From NCBI RefSeq assembly GCF_001544495.1, contig NZ_FCNZ02000006.1:246409-310408 (forward strand): a DNA stretch of 64,000 bases. The letters are read 5' to 3'. Positions 17,972 through 26,500 of this stretch are shown here, piece after piece. The notes below the pieces were generated by a model. The model ran no database searches. It saw only the letters and a program-made list of their open reading frames with translations, and was not told the DNA's origin. The stretch is from Caballeronia telluris. Its GTDB lineage: Bacteria; Pseudomonadota; Gammaproteobacteria; Burkholderiales; Burkholderiaceae. The position numbers were made by a program, and so were the translations under genes. Numbering within the stretch: position 1 is the stretch's first letter; each line of letters begins with the position of its first letter.

Positions 17972-19365
17972 CTCGCGTCCTCGCGTCGCATGGCGCGAAT
18001 CTCTTCGACGAGCGATGTCTCCAGCGCCGCGTCTGGCTTGCCGCCGGGTGCGTGTCCCGGCTGCACCTCCTGCAGGTCGGGAAAGACATCGTAGAGGGCC
18101 TGATAGCGCTTCAGATCACCGGTGTAATCGGCGTCGATCACGACCGGCATGATGAACTTGCGTCCCGGCATCCGGCGCTTGCGCTTGAACGCCTCGCTCC
18201 ACTCCTGGAAGACATAGCCCTCCGAGGTGCGCAGACGCTGCGCGGTGCGCTCGGAGATCACCGGCACGAAGAGCCGCACGTCGCGCTGGATCTGCGGAAG
18301 GATCTTTCGCTCCCAATAATCGCCCGGCTCCAGTTCGACTTTGTCGAACCACACGTCGCCGCCGAGCGCCGAGATGCACGCATGCAGCCGTTCCACCTCG
18401 TTCAGATTCTCCCGCCCGTAGCTGATGAAGATGCTTGCACCACGCGAATCCGCATCGGGTCGGCTTGCCTCGACACGAGACGTCTCCGGATTGCGCTCCA
18501 GCCAGCGTTCGTGCAGTTCAGCGACGAAGGCCGCGGCGGTCCCCGCGTAAAGGTTGATCTCGGTTTCGCGTCCGAAGCGCCGCAAGAACTCGGGCAGCGT
18601 GGATTCCGAGGGCGTGGCTTCCCCCGCGCTGAAATACGCGCGCTGGGCGACGCGCAGGCGATCGCGCGTCGCCGCGCGCAGGATGAAGCGTCCGAGCCAG
18701 TCGGGGAAGTGCGTGCCGAGCAACAACAGGTGGCTGTTGCGCAGTTCCGAGAGCAGCCAGTCGGGCGGGGGCACGTCACCGCTCACGAACCGGTGGATGA
18801 ACTCGAGCTGGTCTTCGTCGTGGATCGCGAAATCGGATTTGCCGCCCGCACGGCCGAACAGGCTGAAGACGACCGGCGCCGCGTTCGAGCGCGGCAGCAA
18901 GGCTTCAGTCTGGGCCGCAGTGGACTGGTTGAGCGAGAACTCGATCTCGCGCGTGACGGGCTGCCCGCCATAGCGGACCTGATCGAGTGCGCGCGCCATC
19001 AGGGAATCGAAGGTGAGGCTGACGAACAGTTCCAGCCGCCGGATCTGCGCGAGCTGCTTCAACGCGGGCGGCACGGGAAACGGCGGCGACAGGCCTTTCA
19101 ACAGGCTTCCCACGCGATCGTAAAGTCCGGCGAGCCTCGTCTGCGGCTTTTCGAGGTATGCGCCGACTGCGTCGTTGAGTTCGAACCAAGGCGTCCAGTT
19201 GACCGACAGTTTTTCGCGCTCCGCCAGGCGCTCGGCGATCAGTCGTTGCAGCGAAACATGACGCCCCAGGTAGTCCGCTTGCACGAGTTCCTGGCCGAGG
19301 ATCGGCACGACCTTGCCGTCCTCGATGTACTCGAGCAGATAGTCCCACGGGAAGTCCTCGTTCAC
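17968..19365 (-). CDS. SIR2-like/TIR domain protein, predicted effector of the STAND operon
   Basis: From GTG 19365 (AGGGG upstream; a TTG at 19398 is an alternative) the product has 465 aa. Residues about 11-290 resemble a SIR2-like domain: VVPILGQELV in place of the glycine-rich loop, SLTFDSLMARAL where active members have TTNYDxL, FSLFGRAG where they have KLHG, and LLLLGTHFPDWLGRF near the end. Both catalytic positions (Asn and His) are replaced, so this half is probably inactive. Residues 309-430 form a TIR domain: SIFISYGREN, DVWFDKVELEPGDYW, and YVFQEWSEAF with Glu388 as the likely NADase residue. It overlaps the downstream STAND gene by four bases. A role as NAD+-depleting effector is inferred from the family. 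Confidence 0.82.
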   Translation of the reverse strand: MNEDFPWDYLLEYIEDGKVVPILGQELVQADYLGRHVSLQRLIAERLAEREKLSVNWTPWFELNDAVGAYLEKPQTRLAGLYDRVGSLLKGLSPPFPVPPALKQLAQIRRLELFVSLTFDSLMARALDQVRYGGQPVTREIEFSLNQSTAAQTEALLPRSNAAPVVFSLFGRAGGKSDFAIHDEDQLEFIHRFVSGDVPPPDWLLSELRNSHLLLLGTHFPDWLGRFILRAATRDRLRVAQRAYFSAGEATPSESTLPEFLRRFGRETEINLYAGTAAAFVAELHERWLERNPETSRVEASRPDADSRGASIFISYGRENLNEVERLHACISALGGDVWFDKVELEPGDYWERKILPQIQRDVRLFVPVISERTAQRLRTSEGYVFQEWSEAFKRKRRMPGRKFIMPVVIDADYTGDLKRYQALYDVFPDLQEVQPGHAPGGKPDAALETSLVEEIRAMRREDAR

Positions 19366-19404
19366 CGCTCGCCCCTCTCGCCTCAAGGATGAGTTCAAAA
19401 CATC

Positions 19405-19433
19405 GGTATTTTCCCTGATCGAGAATGAATCAA
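19405..19433 (-). promoter_or_regulatory. Candidate sigma-70 promoter of the SIR2/TIR-STAND operon
   Basis: On the minus strand TTGATT (19428-19433) is separated by 17 bases from AATACC (19405-19410). This places transcription start close to 19398, about 30 bases before the preferred GTG. The region 19366-19683 is visibly richer in A/T than its surroundings. No operator was recognised. Confidence 0.35.
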
Positions 19434-19683
19434 GTTTAGGTTTCCTGAAGCGATTTGTTAGCTCGACATGTCATGAGAATCCGCCATGCATGAGTCGTAT
19501 GCCGCCCGCGCCAGCGTTCGCGCCGACGTCCGTTGCCACGAGCAAAGCCAAAAATAGCATCTGCGACGTCGCTCGCAGACTCGTGTAGCGTTGCATAACG
19601 TTAGGCGAACGGACGAGTAAGATCGCGATGAACGAACGGTTCGGGCGCTGACGGTTCTTTCCACTTTCAAGCGGAGAACGAGG

Positions 19684-20490
19684 ATGCATGACCTAATTAA
19701 GGCTACGCTCAAGGACATCTTGCCTCCGGCGCTCGTGCGACTCCTGAAACCAAGAAGCGAACCCGTCGATGCCTGGGGAACCGTCAAATACGGCGTGTCC
19801 GGATTGCGGCTTCCGGAAGGGAAGCGCTTTGTTTACCGGCCGCTGGTGGCAGATCGAGAGGTCTGCATGCAGATTTTCTTTCGACGCGATTACGCGACGG
19901 ACAATCTTCGCCGCTCGAACGAGATTCTCGATTTTTACGGTGCTTGCCCGGACCCGATCATCGTCGATGCGGGCGCCAATATCGGCGCCGCTGCGGTCTG
20001 GTTCTCGCTCACTTATCCCAAGGCCAGGATTCTCGCCATCGAACCGGACTCATCGAACTTCGAGCTGCTTGAGCGCAATGCGAAGCCGTTCCCGTCGATC
20101 GTGCCGGTGAATGCGGCGATCGCGGCGACACGGGGAACGCTTTATCTGGATGATCCAGGCGTGGGGGCATGGGGATACCGCACGCGCGAGGACCCCACCG
20201 AGCGGTCCTACGCCGTCGACGCGCTCACGCTGGAAGACGTGATGGCTAAATCGAGCGGAACGCCGTTCATTCTGAAAATAGACATCGAAGGCGCCGAGTC
20301 GGACCTCTTTTCGCGGCACTCCGACGTGTTGAACACGTTTCCGTTGGTGATCATCGAACTGCACGACTGGATGCTTCCGCGTGAATCCAATAGCCACAAC
20401 TTCCTGAAATGGCAGGTTGAAATGGAGCGGGATTTCGTCCATTTCGGCGAGAACATTTTCTCCATCTCCAATACGATCCGGGCGGCGTGA
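19684..20490 (+). CDS. FkbM family methyltransferase
   Basis: The 268-aa product has the class I methyltransferase motif I IIVDAGANIGAAAVWF (about 92-107), followed by ILAIEPDSSNFELLERNA (motif II acidic loop), VDALTLEDVM and FILKIDIEGAESDLF, the standard FkbM order. Such enzymes O-methylate sugars or small metabolites. It has no glycan genes beside it. Base composition of its first 300 bases looks less GC-rich than the neighbouring core genes, which fits a transferred segment. The start ATG at 19684 has GAACGAGG upstream. Confidence 0.87.
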   Translation: MHDLIKATLKDILPPALVRLLKPRSEPVDAWGTVKYGVSGLRLPEGKRFVYRPLVADREVCMQIFFRRDYATDNLRRSNEILDFYGACPDPIIVDAGANIGAAAVWFSLTYPKARILAIEPDSSNFELLERNAKPFPSIVPVNAAIAATRGTLYLDDPGVGAWGYRTREDPTERSYAVDALTLEDVMAKSSGTPFILKIDIEGAESDLFSRHSDVLNTFPLVIIELHDWMLPRESNSHNFLKWQVEMERDFVHFGENIFSISNTIRAA

Positions 20491-20613
20491 ACCGTCGCAC
20501 CGGCTTGCGACGCGAACTTTCGGCCGCACCGTGGCCGAACGAGCGCCGATGCACTGATATGTCATCGCGAACGTGGTAGGTTCCTCACCTCAACTTAACG
20601 TGAAGAGGAACTC

Positions 20614-21438
20614 GTGGATCTCGTGTTACTAACCAAAGCCGCCATCATGGGCATCGTGGAAGGGCTGACCGAATTTCTGCCCATTTCATCGACGGGTCAC
20701 CTGATTCTGGCTGGCTCGCTCCTCGGCTTCACGAGCGAGAAAGCCAAAGTATTCGACATCGCGATCCAGACGGGCGCCATTTTCGCGATCATCCTGTTCT
20801 ACTGGCGCCGTCTCGTGGATACCGCCGCCCGCCTCGCGGGCGACGGACAGTCCCGGCGCTTCGTCGCGAACGTGCTGATCGCGTTCATTCCCGCCGTGAT
20901 CCTCGGGCTTCTGTTCGGCAAGGCGGTCAAGGCGCACCTCTTTACGCCGACCGTCGTGGCGACCTCGTTCATCCTGGGCGCGTTCGTCATTCTCTGGGCC
21001 GAGCGCCGGCCGGCGAGCACGGCGCGCATTCATTCCGTCGACGACATGTCGCCGGTCGATGCATTCAAGGTCGGCTTGATCCAGTGTCTGGCGCTGATAC
21101 CGGGCGTGAGCCGCTCCGGGTCGACCATCATCGGCGGCATGCTGATCGGTCTCTCGCGCAGCACGGCGACCGAGTTCAGTTTCTTTCTCGCGATTCCCAC
21201 GCTGATCGGAGCGGGCGCGTATAGCCTTTACAAGGAACGCGCGTTGCTGTCCGTCTCGGACGCGCCGCTCTTCGCGGTCGGGCTGATCTTCTCGTTCATC
21301 TTCGCGTGGCTGTGCGTTCGCTGGCTCCTGCGCTATGTGGCGACGCATAACTTCGTGCCGTTCGCGTGGTATCGCATTGCGTTCGGTATCGCGGTGTTGA
21401 TCACCGCGCATCTGGGGCTCGTCAACTGGGCGGATTGA
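20614..21438 (+). CDS. uppP: Undecaprenyl-diphosphatase
   Basis: The 274-aa membrane protein begins at a GTG with AAGAGGAA upstream. It carries both BacA/UppP signatures: [20 protein letters not shown] (residues about 12-31) and [13 protein letters not shown] (about 164-176). It recycles undecaprenyl pyrophosphate to the monophosphate carrier for peptidoglycan and surface glycan synthesis. Its last 17 bases overlap the 3' end of the convergent flavin reductase gene. Burkholderia genomes often have more than one copy, so this may be an additional one. Confidence 0.93.
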   Translation: MDLVLLTKAAIMGIVEGLTEFLPISSTGHLILAGSLLGFTSEKAKVFDIAIQTGAIFAIILFYWRRLVDTAARLAGDGQSRRFVANVLIAFIPAVILGLLFGKAVKAHLFTPTVVATSFILGAFVILWAERRPASTARIHSVDDMSPVDAFKVGLIQCLALIPGVSRSGSTIIGGMLIGLSRSTATEFSFFLAIPTLIGAGAYSLYKERALLSVSDAPLFAVGLIFSFIFAWLCVRWLLRYVATHNFVPFAWYRIAFGIAVLITAHLGLVNWAD

Positions 21439-21976
21439 ATCGGACGGGCGGGCTTCGTCGACATTCCCGATGAAAACTTCGATCGAAGTAGACCAGACTG
21501 TCGCCGTCCGTCCGTACCCTGATCCCGGTCGTTTCGACGAACATGACCGCGTGCGAACCGACCCCCGTCGCTTCGACGATCGTGCCTTGCAGACTCGCCA
21601 GCGCGCCGCGCAGCACCGGGACGCCGTTCTCGCCGTCGCCCCATACGGGCAACTGGAAGCGCTCGTCCATCGAAAGCGCGGTCAGTCCCGCGAAGTGCCG
21701 GGCGATGGCTTCCAGGCTAGCGGGCAATACGTTGATGCAGACCTTGCGATTGCCGTCGAACACGGCATGCATTGCGCTCGACCGGTTCAGGCAGACGAGG
21801 AGCGTAGGCGGCGAATCCGTCACCGAGCAGACCGCGCTCGCCGTGATGCCGCATCGGCCATGCGGCCCCGCCGTGGTGATGACGTTGACGGCGGCGCCGA
21901 GATGGGCCATCGCCTGGCGAAACTGTTGGCGGGCATGATCGAGTTCGACGGAAGCGTGCGCGAGATTGGCGGACAT
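21422..21976 (-). CDS. Flavin reductase family protein
   Basis: The 184-aa product matches the short-chain flavin reductase (HpaC/RutF-like) fold: [20 protein letters not shown] at the start, [20 protein letters not shown] (flavin-binding segment), CINVLPA and [12 protein letters not shown]. It would supply reduced FMN/FAD to a two-component monooxygenase by oxidising NAD(P)H. No monooxygenase remains next to it. It is the downstream gene of a minus-strand group with a damaged dehydrogenase and a SnoaL-like pseudogene, which suggests a once-complete aromatic or related catabolic operon. Confidence 0.87.
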   Translation of the reverse strand: MSANLAHASVELDHARQQFRQAMAHLGAAVNVITTAGPHGRCGITASAVCSVTDSPPTLLVCLNRSSAMHAVFDGNRKVCINVLPASLEAIARHFAGLTALSMDERFQLPVWGDGENGVPVLRGALASLQGTIVEATGVGSHAVMFVETTGIRVRTDGDSLVYFDRSFHRECRRSPPVRFNPPS

Positions 21977-22030
21977 GAATGAGACTCGTGTTTAGCGTTC
22001 AATCGAAAGGAATGCGCAGGCGCATGGTTG

Positions 22031-22648
22031 CTAGCGCATGAACAGGCCGCCGTTCACATCCCAGCACGCGCCATTGGCGAAATAGGCGTCGGCGGAAGCG
22101 AGCAGCACGGTGACATCCGCGATATACGTTACGGAGCCGAGCCTTCCCACGGGAATGCCCGCGATCACCTTCTGCAACTTGTCCGCGGGGACGCTCTCGT
22201 GAACCACAGGCAGATCGAGCGGTCCCGGCGATATGGCGTTGACCGTGACGCCATAGGGCGCGAGGTCGCGCGCAAAGACCTTGGTCCAGGTGATGGCGCC
22301 GCCCTTCGCCGCCGCATAGTGGGCGCCCGTGGCCGAGCCGCCGTTCTGCCCCGCGAGTGACGCGATATTGACGATGCGTCCCGCGCCACGATCGGCGAAA
22401 TACTGGCCGAAAACCTGACAGCCGAACAGAACGCTGCGCAGATTCACGTCGATGACCTGATCGAACTGCTCGGCCGTGATCTCCATCACCGGGATGACCT
22501 TCGAGGCGCCGGCGGTGTTGACGAGCGCGTCGATCGAGCCCCAGCGCTCGGCCAGCGCGACCTTGTAGCCCGCGTCATGAAAGCGACGGGCGACGACCGC
22601 GCCCAATCCGCGCGCGGCGCCCGTAATGAAGACTGTTCGGTTCGACAT
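22031..22648 (-). CDS. Short-chain dehydrogenase with an internal deletion, probably non-functional
   Basis: From ATG 22648 (GAGGAA upstream) the product begins MSNRTVFITGAARGLGAVVA, with a good glycine-rich nucleotide loop, and it keeps the catalytic Ser (IASLAGQ) and YAAAK. After GYKVALAE, however, it jumps directly to RWGSIDALVNTAGA. Typical family members have about 45-50 further residues here (second and third beta strands with intervening helices and the cofactor-selecting loop). Total length is 205 aa against about 250. The junction is in frame, so it is translated, but the cofactor fold should be broken. The rest, to NGACWDVNGGLFMR, is normal. Confidence 0.75.
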   Translation of the reverse strand: MSNRTVFITGAARGLGAVVARRFHDAGYKVALAERWGSIDALVNTAGASKVIPVMEITAEQFDQVIDVNLRSVLFGCQVFGQYFADRGAGRIVNIASLAGQNGGSATGAHYAAAKGGAITWTKVFARDLAPYGVTVNAISPGPLDLPVVHESVPADKLQKVIAGIPVGRLGSVTYIADVTVLLASADAYFANGACWDVNGGLFMR

Positions 22649-22737
22649 GGTGCTGATTCCTCGTTTAGATTGGCGATCGTCGGCGCGTCTGCGCGGTCGT
22701 GCGCGCCGAGATCGAACTGCTGCAGAAACGCGCTCAT
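22649..22737 (-). other. Orphan translation start, remnant of a lost gene
   Basis: An ATG at 22735-22737 has AAGGAG at a good distance and overlaps the stop of the SnoaL-like pseudogene as ATGA. It opens MSAFLQQFDLGAHDRADAPT, but within 90 bases the frame runs into the dehydrogenase gene in another phase and reads on only as shadow sequence to 22486. This looks like the 5' end of an operon gene whose body was deleted when the dehydrogenase was joined behind it. No family recognised. Confidence 0.4.
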
Positions 22738-23252
22738 GCCGGAACTCCTTTAGCCGGATTGACTTGGCACGGTGCATCGAAAAGTCGCTCGGTGCGGAAA
22801 TGTCGAATCAAACATGCACCGCCGCGATCATCTCGCGCAGGCGCGAAGTCGACTTCGAGCCGTGCTGCGATCAACTCCGCCTTGCCATCGACATAACCGG
22901 ATGCCTGCAACATGATCCAGCGACCCTTCGCCCTGTCCCCTTCGACGTCGATGTGCTCCTACGTAAGGAAGTGCACATTGGTGGCGAAATGAGGCGAGGG
23001 CGGCAGATAGCGTTTAAGCATGGCGACGATCTGCTCCCGGCCAATCAGGTGTTCGAACGCGTCTGCGTACTGCGGACCGATGCCTTCCCATACGGAGTCG
23101 TCGCTGAACAGCGCGGCAAGCGATTCGCCTTCGAGTATCAACGCGGGCACGTCGCACAGCGCCATGTATCGCGAGATGGTCCGACGCACTGCGTTATGCG
23201 CTTCCAGTGCGTTGACGCGCGCCTGAAGCGCTTTGACGGCCGATTGATTCAT
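22734..23252 (-). pseudogene. SnoaL-like/NTF2-fold protein gene interrupted by a TAG codon
   Basis: The intact frame runs 172 codons from ATG 23252 to a TGA at 22734-22736, with a single internal TAG at 22959-22961 (codon 98). Before it the product reads MNQSAVKALQARVNALEAHN and ends FATNVHFLT; after it the same frame continues EHIDVEGDRAKGRWIMLQAS and YVDGKAELIAARLEVDF, exactly what the SnoaL_4-like family has after the HFLT strand. A TCG or TGG to TAG change explains it. Either fragment alone lacks half of the cone fold, so the gene is probably dead. It heads the damaged operon. Confidence 0.75.
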
Positions 23253-23350
23253 GACGTCACGCGTTGTTCGCGACAGCGGGCGGAACGGTCAGCGCGCGAC
23301 CGACGCGTGGAGCAACAACTCGCCATCTTCATACTTTCGGTCTCTGCGAA

Positions 23351-23379
23351 TTGTCCCCCGAAGAATTATTTGCAATACT
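23351..23379 (+). promoter_or_regulatory. Candidate sigma-70 promoter of the STAND-ankyrin gene
   Basis: TTGTCC (23351-23356) and AATACT (23374-23379) are 17 bases apart, about 140 bases upstream of the ATG at 23521, in an unusually A/T-rich leader for this window. The -10 resembles that predicted for the SIR2/TIR operon (AATACC). The leader carries no recognised operator. Confidence 0.35.
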
Positions 23380-23520
23380 GAGCGCCATTAGTCCCAGCCG
23401 GATGCTCACAATCAATTATTCGGAGAGCACACACGTGCACTTGCCCAATCCGGCGTAATCGACCGAAAGAACGGACACGCGAGAACCAGCGAACTCGAAA
23501 TCCCACGGCAGGAGACTGAG

Positions 23521-26500
23521 ATGGCGGCCAAGTCGGTTGTTTTCGTGTCATCGTCCTCCGACCTCGCGGAGGTCCGTGTATCGCTCTGGACCGACCTGAA
23601 GACGTGGCTCTCGCAGTGCGGTATCGACGACATGATGGCGCCCTACCTGTGGGACCGGGAGACGGAGAAGGGCCGGTTGCTTCGCGACCGCATGCCGGTC
23701 CAGCAGCAACTGCCCGATCCCGGCGAAGAGGGGGTGCCGTTCACGATCTGCCTGTTCGGCGAGCGGTGCGGCGTGCCGTTGCAGGACAAACTGCCGGTCG
23801 AATGGGAGCAGCGCATCGCGCCGTGGCGCGGGACGCCGGGCCTGGCTCACCCCTGGCCGCGTGAGTCGACCCGGCAGCAGACGTTGCTGGACGACGGCTG
23901 CTTCCCCCTCACGGGCACGGTGTTCGAGCTTCTGTCGGCGCTCTCAGTGGGTGGTGAAGAGCATGACAATCTCGTGCTCGGTTATGTCGCCCCGCGAGAC
24001 GTCGACGATCCGACGCTGCCCGATGACATGCCGCTGAATAACGAGTGCCTGTGGGAGTCGCTTCGCGCGAACAAGGGGAGCGAAAAGGAGCGCAACGCGC
24101 TGCGCAAGGAGATCTACAATCCGCAGGTTCATGCGTTGCTGAACCTGCTCAAGTATCTAAAGCATTCCATTGGCTTGCCGCGGCGCTATCCGGATGCCCG
24201 GACAATGAACCGGGACGTGCTGCGTCGCGTGCAGGAAAAACTGCGGGAGCACTACCGCCTGCCTTCGGCATTCAATCCGTTCAAGGCCACGCTGGAGCAT
24301 TGGACGCTCGACGAGCGACGGCAGCTTCCCGGCCGCAATCACCTGATCTCTCAGATCGAGGATGCCGTCGACCGGGCGCGCAGTGAGGGGCAACGGCTCT
24401 TCATCCTGATCAAGGGGCGCAGCGGTTGCGGCAAGTCTTCGCTGCTTCAGCGCGGCGTGCTCGCCCGTTTTCGCGACCGGGCCGAGGGTGTGCTGTCCGT
24501 GCGCCCGACGGACTTCGACGACGTTTCGGAGCGAAACGATCGCCTAGACATGCTGTGGCTCATGATCTGCGACGAAGTAGACGGCTGCCGCGACGCGAGC
24601 ATCGAGATCGGCACGCGGCGACATCGCGAGGTCAGGATGGCGAAGAAGCTGCTCGACGTACTCGCGAAGCGAAATGCCCGTTTCGTCCTCGGGCTCGACC
24701 AGTTCGAGGAGATTCTGGACGACCTGCGCACCTCCCTCGACGATCAGAAGTACTCGCGCGGCTGGTGGCTCGTCATGAGCTTTCTGCGCGCGATTGCCTG
24801 CTCCCCGCACGTTCAGCTGATCGCGACGCTGGAGAGCAGTCGCCAGGACACGTTCGCGTCGCTCGGGATCGAAGAGAAACTGGGACTGCACCGCCGGAAC
24901 TTCGAAGCCGACGTGGGACCGGACGACGTTGCCCGCATCGCCGAGACCGCCTTTGAAAACGCCGGATTGCGGCTGGCCGTGCCGGCGCTGGAGGAAATCA
25001 AGCGTTGCTGGGAGCGGTTCGAGGCCGAGCACTCCCGGGACGGCCGATCCGCCTCGTCCCTGCCACTCGTCTGCCTGTGGTTTTCAAGACTCTTCGACCG
25101 GTTCGAGTACCGCGCGTCCGCGCGGCCGGCTGGAATCGGTGCCGCGATGGCAAACGCCTTCGAGGGCGAGCAGTCCACACTGACGCTCGACGATATCGGA
25201 ACCGGCGCCATCGATTTTTCGAAGGTCGTGTCCGACGTCGCGAACGACGCATGGACGAGCGCAACGGGAGAGCGGCTGGAGCCCGACGCGCTGAATGAAG
25301 AGAACCTTGTGGACCTGGGAAGATTCCTGCATCCGCTCATCGCGCTCGACAGCGACGGACATATCCGCCTGCGCGCCGTACCGATACTCGCCGACGCCGA
25401 CCAGACCAGCATCAAATTGCTTGAGAGCTTCAAACGCTTTCGGCTGCTCGTGCCCGCCACCGAAGCAGTTTCTTCCTCGGAGGGCGCTCCTGCCCGCCTG
25501 CGGCTCGTTCACCAGGCGGTGATCGACCACTGGCCTCCCGCCCGTCAATGGTTCAAACGTCGCAGAAGTTATCTCGAAGTTCAGGACAAGGTTCGAATCG
25601 ATGCCATGCGATGGGCGCGCGGAGGACGCCGCCGCATCCGCGCGAACCCGTCGCTCATCCAGGAGGCGGCGCAGGTGCTCCTGGAACACCGCGCGAACTG
25701 GACCTTCAGCCTGGACGAAGAGATCGAGCGAGGGGACGCCGAGATGCGCACTTACGCACTCACGGTGTTCCAGCAGGCGAAGGATCCGGCAGTGGTTATC
25801 GGCAGCAGTATCTATGGGAGCAAATACGCGCTCCTGGCAGCCATGTATCAGCTCGTCGATCTGCTGGATCGCTTTTCACAACGCGACCCTGCGTGGCGCG
25901 AGATTCGAGCGGGCGGCGACGTAAGCATCATGAGCAGCGCCGCGTGGACGGACGGCGGAGCGGTGCCGTTTCTGCTTTCGCGAGGCGTTCCGGTGCGCAC
26001 CGCCGCCGACGTCTGGAGCCCGATCGTCTCGGCCATACAGGTCGATGCGCGCAAGAACTATCGCGCGATGATCGATCAGACGGAAGATATCAACGCGCCT
26101 GCCGGTCCGCCGGGGAGGACGATGCTGCATCTCGCAGCGGAATACGGGAACCTGTTCGTTCTGGAGGACTTGCTCGATCGCGGAGCGGACCCTCGCCAGC
26201 TGGATGAGGCGAAACGCTCCGCCTTGCACTGGGCGGCCTCCACCGGGCAAGTGGCCGCCTTCAAGAGACTGATGCCAGTCTCTGATATTGCCGGGGTGAC
26301 CGGATACGGAGAGAACGTCGTTCACCTGGCGGCGCAAAGAGGGCATGCGAATATCGTCCGGGCGTTGCTGGACTACGACGACATCACATCCGACGAACTC
26401 TCGCGGACGCTGAATCAATCCAGCGGCGCGGGCCATACGCCGCTCATGGAGGCGGCCGCAGCCAAATGGCCCAACGTCGTGGAGGTCTTGCTCAAGGCCT

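Noticed and set aside
14309..19365. Naming the STAND operon as a known Avs or Thoeris type
   Set aside because: Avs proteins are usually single-chain with C-terminal TPR-like sensors, and Thoeris uses a separate ThsA/ThsB pair without STAND; the architecture here does not fit either on sequence alone.
20490..20613. CGTCGC/GCGACG hairpin after the FkbM gene as a terminator
   Set aside because: Only six base pairs and no T-run; too weak to call.
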